A stretch of DNA of 5,574 nt from Spirochaetota bacterium (lineage in GTDB: Bacteria; Spirochaetota; Spirochaetia; Treponematales; UBA12059), in contig JAKLIU010000149.1 of the NCBI GenBank assembly GCA_022709445.1, forward strand, positions 1-5,574. Direction: 5' to 3'. The position numbers were made by a program, and so were the translations under genes. A model generated the notes under the pieces. The model was given only the letters and a program-made list of their open reading frames with translations. It did no database searches and had not been told where the DNA came from. Each line of letters begins with the position of its first letter. Position 1 is the first letter of the stretch. Shown in pieces: positions 1-5,574 of the stretch.

Positions 1-233
1 ATCATGGCGACGGTGGAATCCGGGTACAGTCCCAGGGCCCGGTCGTACGCGTCCAGGGCGCCGCCCCAGTCCTCCGAGTCGCCGGCTTCCTTGGCCTCGA
101 GCATCGCTTGCGCGAAGCCGTCCAGGCGCTCCCCTTCGGTCCCGTCCCATGCGTCCTGGGCCCATGCGGCGGGCGCCGCCAGACACAGGGCCAGGGCCGC
201 GAAGAGTGCCAGCTTGATCGTCATGCGTTTCAT
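1..233 (-). CDS. Secreted TPR-like protein, N-terminal part (runs off left edge)
   Basis: The frame stays open from an ATG at 233-231 to the window edge, giving 77 residues with no stop. Residues 1-25 form a signal peptide: a basic start (MKRMTIK), a hydrophobic core rich in Ala and Leu, and an AWA|QD cleavage site after residue 25. A cysteine at residue 17 sits in LALC, which is a poor lipobox, so ordinary signal peptidase I cleavage is favoured. The mature part has one TPR-like second helix: A59, Y63, A66 and P71 match the spacing of TPR positions 20, 24, 27 and 32 (GALDAYDRALGLYP). TPR proteins are protein-interaction scaffolds, and this one should act in the periplasm or at the envelope. 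The start lies one base after the MCP stop (TGA-C-ATG) with a GGAGG nine bases upstream, which suggests translational coupling. A second in-frame ATG lies three codons in. Specific function is unknown. Confidence 0.8.
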   Translation of the reverse strand, partial: MKRMTIKLALFAALALCLAAPAAWAQDAWDGTEGERLDGFAQAMLEAKEAGDSEDWGGALDAYDRALGLYPDSTVAM

Positions 234-234
234 G

Positions 235-2448
235 TCAGCGATCCTCCGATTTCCCGTCGCCGGGTAGAATGAAATGCCTGGTCTCAAGGCTTACGGCCGC
301 CGCGGCGTCCTTGGTTTTCCGCGTCATCGCCTTGATATCGGCCACCACGGCGTCCACCGCGGCCACCTCGTCCACGATGACGGACACGCTCCCGAGCACC
401 CGGCCGCTGGCGCCTTCCAGCGTGGCCATGGAGGAGCTGATGACCTTGTTGGTTTCCAGGAGCTCGCGCGACGACGCGCGCACTTCCTGGGTTTTCTCGT
501 TCACGTCGGTGAACGCCTCGAGGATCTGCCTGGAACCCTCGGTCTGTTCCTCCATGGCCCTGCTGATCTCTTCCTGCAGCCTGGTCGCGCCCGCGACCGA
601 CCCATAGATGGCCTCGAAGGCCTCTTCCGCGCCCCGGGACGTGCCGCCCACGCTGATGATCAGCTCGGTGGTCGCGTTAAGCTCGGTGGCGATGATCCTG
701 GACTGCTCTCCCGCGGTCTCGGCGAGCGAACGGATCTCGTCGGCAACCACCGAGAAACCCTTGCCCGCGTCCCCGGCGTGGGCCGCCTCGATGGCTGCGT
801 TCATGGCCAGCAGGTTCGTGCGGTCGGCGATGCTCCGGATCGCCTCGTTGGCCTCCAGGAGGATGTCCGAGCGCTCGGTTATCTTCTTGATGCCCTGAAC
901 GATCTCCTCGAGCCTGTCCCGCCCGAGGGCCGACGTGGAAGAGAGTCCCTCCATGGCGCCGTTGAGCGCCTTGAGGTTCCTCGTCACCGAGTTGATGTTG
1001 CCGATCATCTGCTGGATCGCGGCGGAAGACTCGACTATGCCGGACGACTGGTGCTCGATGCTGTCGGTCAGCCTGAGTATGCGGTCGGCTTCCTCGCCGA
1101 GCGCGGCGGCGACGGCGGCCACGCTCGCGCCCTGGGCCTTGCTCTCAATGCTTATGCCTTCCGCGCCGCCGGTGATGGCGGCTGCCGCGGCCTCCGCGCG
1201 GGTCGAACCGGCCTCGAGGCCGACGGCGCTCGCGTCGGCCGCGTCGGCCGCGTCCCTGATCCGCTTGACGATCATCCCCATCGCCGAGGCGAACCCGTTG
1301 AAGCTGCGCGCCAGGGCGGCCACCTCGTCGTTCCCCTTCACCGGCAATGTCCGGCTGAGGTCGCCGTCGCCGGCCGCGATCTCCGACACGGCCGCGGCCG
1401 CATGGCCGATCGGCACCGAAATGGCCCTGCCGAAGCCGTATGCCGCGAGGGCCAACCCGGCGAACGCCCCGAGGGAGACCAGGGCCAGGCGGCGCATGCG
1501 CGCGGTCACCGCCACCCGGGCCGATGCTGCGGGCACCAGCAAGGCCAGCGTATAGCCCGTGGTGCCGACCTGTCGCCAGTATGCCAGCGAATCCTTGCCG
1601 GACCACGGGTCCGTGAACCGGGTTTCCCCGCCGGGTTCGCCGAGGGCCAGGGCCCCGAAGTCCCTGAGTGCCTCGGCTTCGCTTCCGGAGAGTATGTTCG
1701 GCTTCACCTCGACGGCTTTCCCGTCCTGCTGTTCGACCCTCAGGTTGCGCAAGGGATCCGGATGGGACACGTAGTCGCCAGCGGGGCTCAGGAGGAACAG
1801 GTAGGCTTCCCCGCCAAGGCTTCCCGACACCAGGTCCGCCATGGACCGGAGCTCTTCCTCCAGGCTTTCGAGCGTCACCGCGCCGCCGACCATCCCGACA
1901 GGGGCGCCCTCGGAGGCTATCGCCGCGCCGATCACGATCTGGCGCGCGCCATTTGACAGCGAAATCACCGGGTCGGGTATGTAGCTGCGCATTGCGCTGC
2001 CCGGGTTGGAGCTCACCAATCGCTTGAAATACTCGCGCGAGGCCAGGCTGTTGGGCGGGGAGGCCGGGTTCTTGTCGTCCTTGGTGACCAGGCCGCCGAG
2101 GGCGGGGTTTCCAGTGTTGGTGGCGTAGTACGTCCCGTCGCCCCGAATGAGCAGCATTTTCTCGAAGGGCTTGCCGGGCCCGGATTCCATGTCCGCGGCT
2201 TTCCTGAATCCAGGCCAGTCCAATGCCGCGGCGGCGGAGGTGTTGGCCGCGTATTCAAGCGCGGCCACCCTAGACGCAAAAAATGAACCCAACTGCTCTT
2301 CCGCGGTGTCGAGGCTCAGCTGTGCCACCCTCACGGTGTTGTCCGACGCGTCGTCGATCATGCCGGAACCGATGATGCCGCCTACCAGGCCGAGTGGTAT
2401 GAGTCCCGCAGCCGCCACTGCCAACCCGATGCGTACTCCAAGCTTCAT
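235..2448 (-). CDS. Methyl-accepting chemotaxis protein (dCache-HAMP-MCP signal)
   Basis: A 737-residue transmembrane chemoreceptor that should sense a small ligand in the periplasm and control CheA through CheW. Domains in order: TM1 at about 7-29; a periplasmic dCache-like sensor at about 33-305, with typical strings such as SREYFKRLV (137-145) and ARQIVIGAAI (168-177); TM2 at about 319-341; HAMP at about 342-396, including GDLSRTLPV and NDEVAALARSFN; then a long helical MCP signalling bundle. The hairpin tip is at about 543-577 (RTNLLAMNAAIEAAHAGDAG, then GKGFSVVADEIRSLAE), the conserved CheA/CheW contact region. The flanking helices (MEEQTEGSRQILEA, 631-644) resemble Spirochaetota receptors. 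There is no NWETF-like C-terminal pentapeptide for CheR/CheB tethering; the protein ends KSEDR. The start ATG is preceded by a modest AGAGGGG five bases upstream. The gene is 69 bp downstream of the lipoprotein gene and abuts the TPR-like gene, so all three are probably cotranscribed. Ligand unknown. Confidence 0.96.
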   Translation of the reverse strand: MKLGVRIGLAVAAAGLIPLGLVGGIIGSGMIDDASDNTVRVAQLSLDTAEEQLGSFFASRVAALEYAANTSAAAALDWPGFRKAADMESGPGKPFEKMLLIRGDGTYYATNTGNPALGGLVTKDDKNPASPPNSLASREYFKRLVSSNPGSAMRSYIPDPVISLSNGARQIVIGAAIASEGAPVGMVGGAVTLESLEEELRSMADLVSGSLGGEAYLFLLSPAGDYVSHPDPLRNLRVEQQDGKAVEVKPNILSGSEAEALRDFGALALGEPGGETRFTDPWSGKDSLAYWRQVGTTGYTLALLVPAASARVAVTARMRRLALVSLGAFAGLALAAYGFGRAISVPIGHAAAAVSEIAAGDGDLSRTLPVKGNDEVAALARSFNGFASAMGMIVKRIRDAADAADASAVGLEAGSTRAEAAAAAITGGAEGISIESKAQGASVAAVAAALGEEADRILRLTDSIEHQSSGIVESSAAIQQMIGNINSVTRNLKALNGAMEGLSSTSALGRDRLEEIVQGIKKITERSDILLEANEAIRSIADRTNLLAMNAAIEAAHAGDAGKGFSVVADEIRSLAETAGEQSRIIATELNATTELIISVGGTSRGAEEAFEAIYGSVAGATRLQEEISRAMEEQTEGSRQILEAFTDVNEKTQEVRASSRELLETNKVISSSMATLEGASGRVLGSVSVIVDEVAAVDAVVADIKAMTRKTKDAAAAVSLETRHFILPGDGKSEDR
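243..247 (-). promoter_or_regulatory. Shine-Dalgarno site inside the MCP 3' end
   Basis: GGAGG on the minus strand lies in the last codons of the MCP gene (Ser-Glu-Asp-Arg-stop), nine bases before the ATG at 233. It supports that start over the second ATG three codons later. It also implies that ribosomes finishing the MCP can reinitiate on the TPR-like gene. Confidence 0.7.
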
Positions 2449-2453
2449 TGTCG

Positions 2454-2460
2454 CCCCTCT
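2454..2460 (-). promoter_or_regulatory. Probable ribosome binding site of the MCP gene
   Basis: AGAGGGG on the minus strand ends five bases before the MCP ATG at 2448. It is a moderate purine-rich match to Shine-Dalgarno and fixes the start immediately before the TM1 signal anchor. The rest of the 69-bp gap (2449-2517) shows no hairpin followed by a T-run, so no terminator separates the MCP from the gene upstream. Confidence 0.5.
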
Positions 2461-2517
2461 TTATCCGGACTGTTTCACAACTATTGTCCAATTCATGGGG
2501 CGTTTCCAGCTCCAGAC

Positions 2518-4137
2518 TCACAAAAAAACGCTGATTCCCAGCCCGCCGGCGAAGTACCAGGACTGGAAAGCGCGCCACTCGCCCGCCGCGTGGATGCCCA
2601 GGGCGAGGGGAAGCTCCGGAAGGTTCCAGTACAGCTCGCCGGCCACCGAGAGCGGCTCCCGAATGCCGAAGGGGGCGCCCACCGGCTCGGTCCGCGCGGC
2701 TGCGGACGCGCCGAGGGAGAGCGATCCCAGGGCGCCCATGGGAATGGAGTAGTCGAGGCCCGCCCGCAGGTACGCCCAGGCGAAGAAGCCGGGCACGGCC
2801 CAGCGGCCGTCGTCCCAGCCCGGGTAGTAATCCGACGCGGCCAGCTCGGTTGAAACGAACGCGCGTGCGCGGTCCGAGCCGAGCTCGGCCACCAGCCCCG
2901 CCCCGGCGCCGTGGTAGCCCGCCCCTCCGTCCCAGGGTGAGGGCCAGCCCGAGACGGCCTCGTCCAGGTAGCTGTCCAGGGCAAAGCGGCCCATGGCGGC
3001 GAGCGCGAATCCGGGGCCGTCCAGGATGGCAAGCTTGAAGCTGCCGGCCAGGGAGAAGTGGGACATGGACGGAGTCGTGTCGTAGCCCAGGTAGGGCACG
3101 ATCATGGCCCGGAAGGCGAACTCCAGGGAATCGCCCAGGGAGATGCGCTCGCCGAACCAGGTGGGCACCCGGGCTCCCATGGAACCCGAGTCGGCGTCCA
3201 CGAAGGCGTAGCCGCCGGCCGACGCCTCGAGGTAGGCCCCTTCCGGCATGACCCTGGCGTCCGGGGCGAGGATCAGGCCGGAGAATCCTCCATGCAGGGA
3301 CGATAGCCGGATGGCCCGCAGCCTGGCCAGGCCGAGCTCCAGCGAGGCGGACGTGCCGTCCTCTCCCTCCAGGGTGACCAGGTAGGTTCCCTCCCGGGCG
3401 ACCCCGCCCGCGTCGGTGCTTCCGTCCCACCGTACGTCGATGTACATGCGGTCTATCGCGACGACTCCCAGGTCCCTGACGACGCTGCCCTGGCCGTCGG
3501 TCACCCGGGCGCGCGCATGGCCCGGCGCGGTGGCCCGGAACGTGGCCCGTACGCTGCCCATCCTGCCCGGACGGTCCGGGTCGAAGCGGGCGGCGCTGAC
3601 TCCATGGGGCTCCAGGGAGAATTCCGCCGGTTCCAGGGACATGTACAGCTCCATGAGGCCGTCCGCGGGCACCCAGACGCTGAGCTGGCGGGGGATCCAC
3701 CCGAAGGCGTCGATTTCGACCACGCGCAGCCCGGCATCCACGACCAGGCTGGCCCGGCCGTCGGGGCCGGTCCGTGTCCGTAACATGCCGTCCACGTACA
3801 GGTCGGAGCCCGGCGGCGTGTCGAGTACCGCGAGGGTACCGGTGAGCCGGGGAGCGGAGAGGGTCACGGAGAGACTCCCGGCGGCGGGCTCGGTACCCCA
3901 GGACGGCGAGCTTGAGCCGTCGTCATCCCATGAGCCGTCCCAACCGGATCCCGGAGAAGGATCGTCGTCGTCCTCCTCCTCCGCCTTGGCGGCCGCGGCC
4001 CGTTCCACGGCGCTCATCTCTCCGGAAACGGAACGGTCGTAGGCACTGCCCGAGCCGGTGGCGCAGGAGGCGGCCAGGACCGACAGGACCAGGGCGAGCG
4101 GCAGGGCCGCGGACAGGGCTGTTTTGAGGATGCGCAT
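2518..4137 (-). CDS. Predicted lipoprotein/outer-membrane protein with PEGA-like, FlgD-Ig-like and barrel-like domains
   Basis: A 539-residue envelope protein of unknown specific role. Residues 1-24 are a signal sequence ending LAAS before C25, a relaxed lipobox of the kind accepted in spirochaetes. Residues 26-87 are a low-complexity linker, with EEEDDDD at 53-59 and Asp/Trp/Ser/Gly-rich sequence after it. Residues about 100-169 look like a PEGA domain (LDTPPGSDLYVDG, a G-rich turn, then an AFGW motif in place of the usual A.GY). Residues about 194-260 look like a FlgD-type Ig fold (VTDGQGSVVRDLG, RWDGSTDAGG, GTYLVTLEGED). Residues about 283-539 consist of alternating hydrophobic/polar, Gly- and aromatic-rich strands separated by Asp/Gly/Pro turns, and the last strand is WYFAGGLGISVFL, suggesting an outer-membrane beta-barrel. 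An in-frame TAA at 4203-4201 and no other start codon before 4137 make this ATG the only start that keeps the signal peptide. No Shine-Dalgarno is well placed; the nearest GAGGAGG is about 29 bases away. First gene of the probable leftward operon. Confidence 0.85.
   Translation of the reverse strand: MRILKTALSAALPLALVLSVLAASCATGSGSAYDRSVSGEMSAVERAAAAKAEEEDDDDPSPGSGWDGSWDDDGSSSPSWGTEPAAGSLSVTLSAPRLTGTLAVLDTPPGSDLYVDGMLRTRTGPDGRASLVVDAGLRVVEIDAFGWIPRQLSVWVPADGLMELYMSLEPAEFSLEPHGVSAARFDPDRPGRMGSVRATFRATAPGHARARVTDGQGSVVRDLGVVAIDRMYIDVRWDGSTDAGGVAREGTYLVTLEGEDGTSASLELGLARLRAIRLSSLHGGFSGLILAPDARVMPEGAYLEASAGGYAFVDADSGSMGARVPTWFGERISLGDSLEFAFRAMIVPYLGYDTTPSMSHFSLAGSFKLAILDGPGFALAAMGRFALDSYLDEAVSGWPSPWDGGAGYHGAGAGLVAELGSDRARAFVSTELAASDYYPGWDDGRWAVPGFFAWAYLRAGLDYSIPMGALGSLSLGASAAARTEPVGAPFGIREPLSVAGELYWNLPELPLALGIHAAGEWRAFQSWYFAGGLGISVFL
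3961..3981 (-). repeat. Trinucleotide tract (GAG)3(GAC)3GAT in the lipoprotein linker
   Basis: Read on the minus strand, three GAG codons are followed by three GAC and one GAT, encoding residues 53-59 (EEEDDDD) of the lipoprotein. Slippage here would change the acidic linker length without breaking the frame. The linker lies between the lipid anchor and the PEGA-like domain. Confidence 0.75.
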
Positions 4138-4143
4138 GCGAAA

Positions 4144-4149
4144 AGTATA
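4144..4149 (-). promoter_or_regulatory. Candidate -10 box for the leftward operon
   Basis: TATACT on the minus strand, a five-of-six match to TATAAT, lies six bases (TTTCGC) before the lipoprotein ATG. Transcription starting about seven bases beyond it would begin at or next to the ATG, giving a leaderless or near-leaderless message. A recognisable -35 is lacking: the hexamer 17 bases upstream is GAGGAG. The match may be chance, but such AT-rich hexamers are scarce in this sequence. Confidence 0.4.
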
Positions 4150-4174
4150 GCGCGGCGGGCCGGATTCCTCCTCG

Positions 4175-4186
4175 GTTTGTGCAAAC
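4175..4186. promoter_or_regulatory. Inverted repeat, possible operator in the divergent promoter region
   Basis: GTTTG-TG-CAAAC has perfect 5-bp arms around a 2-bp centre. It lies close to the middle of the 77-bp gap between the two outward-reading genes and between the two TATACT hexamers. Position and symmetry fit a binding site for a dimeric regulator controlling both directions. No regulator gene is in the window, and arms this short can arise by chance. Confidence 0.35.
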
Positions 4187-4201
4187 GGGACGCGGGAGGC
4201 T

Positions 4202-4207
4202 TATACT
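4202..4207 (+). promoter_or_regulatory. Candidate -10 box for the rightward gene
   Basis: TATACT lies seven bases (CTCTTCC) before the ATG at 4215, mirroring the box on the other strand. The upstream TTGTGC (4177-4182) could be a weak -35, but the 19-base spacing is long. The only Shine-Dalgarno-like string, GGGAGG at 4194-4199, lies upstream of this box and 15 bases from the ATG. It would therefore be absent from a transcript started here. Confidence 0.4.
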
Positions 4208-4214
4208 CTCTTCC

Positions 4215-5574
4215 ATGAAAGCACGAATCGTCGCCCTCGTTCTCGCCGCCGGCCTGGTCGCCTCGGTCGCCGCGGCCCCGTTCAAGGTGTCCTACCTGTT
4301 CTCGGACCCCGCCACCGGGGTGAAGGACGCCGAGCTCAAGGCCGTCGTCGCCCGCGCCATCGAGAAGGTGGAACTGGCCTACCTGCCCTTCTTCCCGGAA
4401 CAGGCGCGGCTGCAGGCCATGAAGCTCACGCTCATACTCACGTCAGGGAGCCCGAAAGGCGTTTCGATGAGCGTTGAGACGGGTGCTGACCGCAAGGAGA
4501 GTGCTTTCCTGTATTGGTCCGATCTCGGCGAGCTGGAAACGGTGTTGGCCCCGGCCTTGTTTTCCCTGTGGGCCAAGATCGCGGGCCTGGCCGACGCGCC
4601 GCGCGGGGAAGCGCCGGTACCGACGCTCGAGGTGTCGATCCCGACGGCAGCCGGCTTCCTGGGCATGAATCCTTCAATCCCGCAGTCCGTCGGTACCATG
4701 GCCCCGGCGCCCGATGGTGGCCTGTTCTTCGCGGGTATCGGGTATTTTGCCGAGCTGGGGCCGGATCTCGTGCCAAGGACCGTGCACGTTGTCGATCCCG
4801 CCAACCCGGCGTTCTATTTCTATCAAGTAGCCTCCACGCCGTCGGGCACGGTGGTCGGGATGGATGCCATGGGACAGGTGCTGTCCTTGAAGCGGGGAGC
4901 GGAGAAGTTCGAGCGCTCAAGGATTCCCGTCGCTGTGTCCACTTCAATCAGGGCGACTCCCTCGGGCAGCCTCATCTACTACGATTCGGGAGCGAGCGCC
5001 CTGGTCAAGCTGGAGGCAGGCAAAAAAACCACGTTGACGGCTTCCGGGTCAAAAACGCCCATCAACGCGATGGTGTTCGATATAGACGGGGACGGCAGGC
5101 TGTGGACCTACGATTACGTGGGATCCATCATACGGTCATACGATGCCGACGGCGTCCTCGTGGACGTGATACGGGTGCTGGCCCTCGAAGGCGCGCCCAT
5201 GCCGTACCGGATGCACATCCGCGGATCGGAGATCATCCTCTCCGATTCCAAGGGGGTCGTCGCCTACGACCGCTTCGGGCTGCCGCTCTGGCAGATGACC
5301 ACCGTCCAATCCGTGGCGGACGGGATTCCCAAGTCCATGATCGCCTCGACCTGCGTCGGATCGGATGGCGCGCTGTACGTGCTGTCCATGTTCAACCTGG
5401 TGCTCACCCGCTTCGACGACGAGCGGTCCATCACCTCCGTCAGGGCTTCCCGCGGCGAGCAGGCGGCTCGGACGCTCGAGAGGACGCTCGAGCTGAACAG
5501 GGCCGTCATCGCCGACTACGACAAGCCAGCCGCGCAGACCGCCCGGGCCGACTATGCCGATGCTTCGCTGTCGG
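4215..5574 (+). CDS. Exported NHL-like beta-propeller protein (runs off right edge)
   Basis: An open frame of 453 codons continues past the window end. Residues 1-20 are a signal peptide (MKARIVALVLAAGLVASVAA) with cleavage before AP, so the mature protein should be periplasmic or surface-facing. Residues about 22-125 form an alpha/beta-looking domain I do not recognise. Residues about 155-405 hold about six NHL-like strand repeats of the type A.P.G.l...d..g....y: ASTPSGTVVGMDAMGQVLSL (206-225), RATPSGSLIYYDSG (246-259), DIDGDGRLWTYD (289-300), GVVAYDRFGLPLW (347-359) and GSDGALYVLS (382-391). Such propellers usually bind proteins or ligands; no catalytic motif is visible. After residue 410 the sequence becomes helical (RTLERTLELNRAVIADYD), perhaps leading into TPR-like repeats beyond the window. 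ATG 4215 is chosen because it gives a clean signal peptide; an in-frame GTG at 4179 would add 12 residues. It diverges from the lipoprotein operon. Confidence 0.85.
   Translation, partial: MKARIVALVLAAGLVASVAAAPFKVSYLFSDPATGVKDAELKAVVARAIEKVELAYLPFFPEQARLQAMKLTLILTSGSPKGVSMSVETGADRKESAFLYWSDLGELETVLAPALFSLWAKIAGLADAPRGEAPVPTLEVSIPTAAGFLGMNPSIPQSVGTMAPAPDGGLFFAGIGYFAELGPDLVPRTVHVVDPANPAFYFYQVASTPSGTVVGMDAMGQVLSLKRGAEKFERSRIPVAVSTSIRATPSGSLIYYDSGASALVKLEAGKKTTLTASGSKTPINAMVFDIDGDGRLWTYDYVGSIIRSYDADGVLVDVIRVLALEGAPMPYRMHIRGSEIILSDSKGVVAYDRFGLPLWQMTTVQSVADGIPKSMIASTCVGSDGALYVLSMFNLVLTRFDDERSITSVRASRGEQAARTLERTLELNRAVIADYDKPAAQTARADYADASLS
5470..5492 (+). repeat. 12-bp tandem duplication in the propeller gene
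   Basis: GGACGCTCGAG occurs twice, offset by 12 bases (5470-5480 and 5482-5492). It is in frame, so the protein carries RTLE twice in a row (residues 419-426) at the start of the helical C-terminal segment. This looks like a recent small in-frame duplication or a short helical repeat. Confidence 0.7.

Noticed and set aside
182..184. Cysteine 17 of the TPR-like protein as a lipoprotein lipid-attachment site
   Set aside because: The context LALC has Leu at -1, where a small residue is expected, and a good AWA|QD signal peptidase I site follows eight residues later.
935..1555. A 206-codon Ala/Ser-rich plus-strand open frame opposite the MCP
   Set aside because: It is the antisense of the Ala-rich helical bundle and HAMP region of the MCP; its low-complexity Ala/Ser/Arg sequence has no independent support.
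274..1956. A 560-codon open frame on the plus strand, antisense to the MCP gene
   Set aside because: It lies wholly opposite a clearly real MCP gene. Its product is rich in Arg, Gly, His and Pro with no recognisable domain, as expected for antisense frames in GC-rich coding DNA.
2461..2468. CCGGATAA on the minus strand before the MCP, resembling the sigma-28 (FliA) -10 element GCCGATAA
   Set aside because: Only 6 of 8 bases match, no TAAA-type -35 sits at the normal distance, and the implied start would fall in the ribosome binding site. Too weak to call.
2449..2517. Possible terminator between the lipoprotein and MCP genes
   Set aside because: No stem-loop followed by a T-run could be found. 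The A-run at 2521-2527 on the plus strand is the 3' end of the lipoprotein coding sequence and has no adjoining hairpin.
2270..3700. A 476-codon open frame on the minus strand overlapping the lipoprotein and MCP genes
   Set aside because: It runs in another frame of the lipoprotein gene and across the gap into the MCP. Its Arg/Gly/Pro-rich composition and lack of domains mark it as a frame shadow.
4379..4804. A 141-codon minus-strand open frame opposite the propeller gene
   Set aside because: The plus-strand frame has a signal peptide and NHL-like repeats and stays open for 453 codons; the opposite frame has no domain.

Overview
This is a G+C-rich bacterial window, roughly two-thirds G+C by eye. 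It holds four protein-coding genes, two of them cut by the window edges. I see no RNA gene, CRISPR array, insertion sequence or phage gene. The best guess for the host is a high-G+C member of the Spirochaetota. The methyl-accepting chemotaxis protein (MCP) has a signalling tip and distal bundle (MNAAIEAAHAGDAGKGFSVV, then a MEEQ..GS.QILEA stretch) that closely resembles Treponema/Spirochaeta receptors as I recall them. The envelope proteins also suit that group: PEGA and FlgD-Ig modules on a barrel-like outer-membrane protein, an NHL-like periplasmic propeller and a TPR protein. This placement is inference, not an alignment.

Layout: three genes run leftward as a probable operon. First is a predicted lipoprotein/outer-membrane protein (4137 to 2518), with an acidic linker, a PEGA-like domain, a FlgD-Ig-like domain and a barrel-like C-terminus. 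After a 69-bp gap comes a transmembrane MCP with dCache, HAMP and signalling domains (2448 to 235). One base after its stop, a secreted TPR-like protein begins (233, running off the left edge). A fourth gene points right (4215, running off the right edge). It encodes an exported protein with an unrecognised N-terminal domain and about six NHL-like beta-propeller repeats.

The two outward-reading genes share a 77-bp divergent intergenic region (4138-4214). It contains two TATACT hexamers, one per strand, each only 6-7 bases from the start codon of the gene it would serve. Between them lies a small inverted repeat (GTTTG-TG-CAAAC). Neither start has a well-placed Shine-Dalgarno sequence, so very short-leader or leaderless transcripts under a shared operator are possible.

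Functionally this looks like an envelope and sensing cluster: a chemoreceptor sits between proteins expected in the periplasm or outer membrane. Whether they cooperate with the receptor, for example in ligand capture, cannot be decided from sequence alone. Everything except the 77-bp and 69-bp gaps is coding, so no long gene-free stretch exists.
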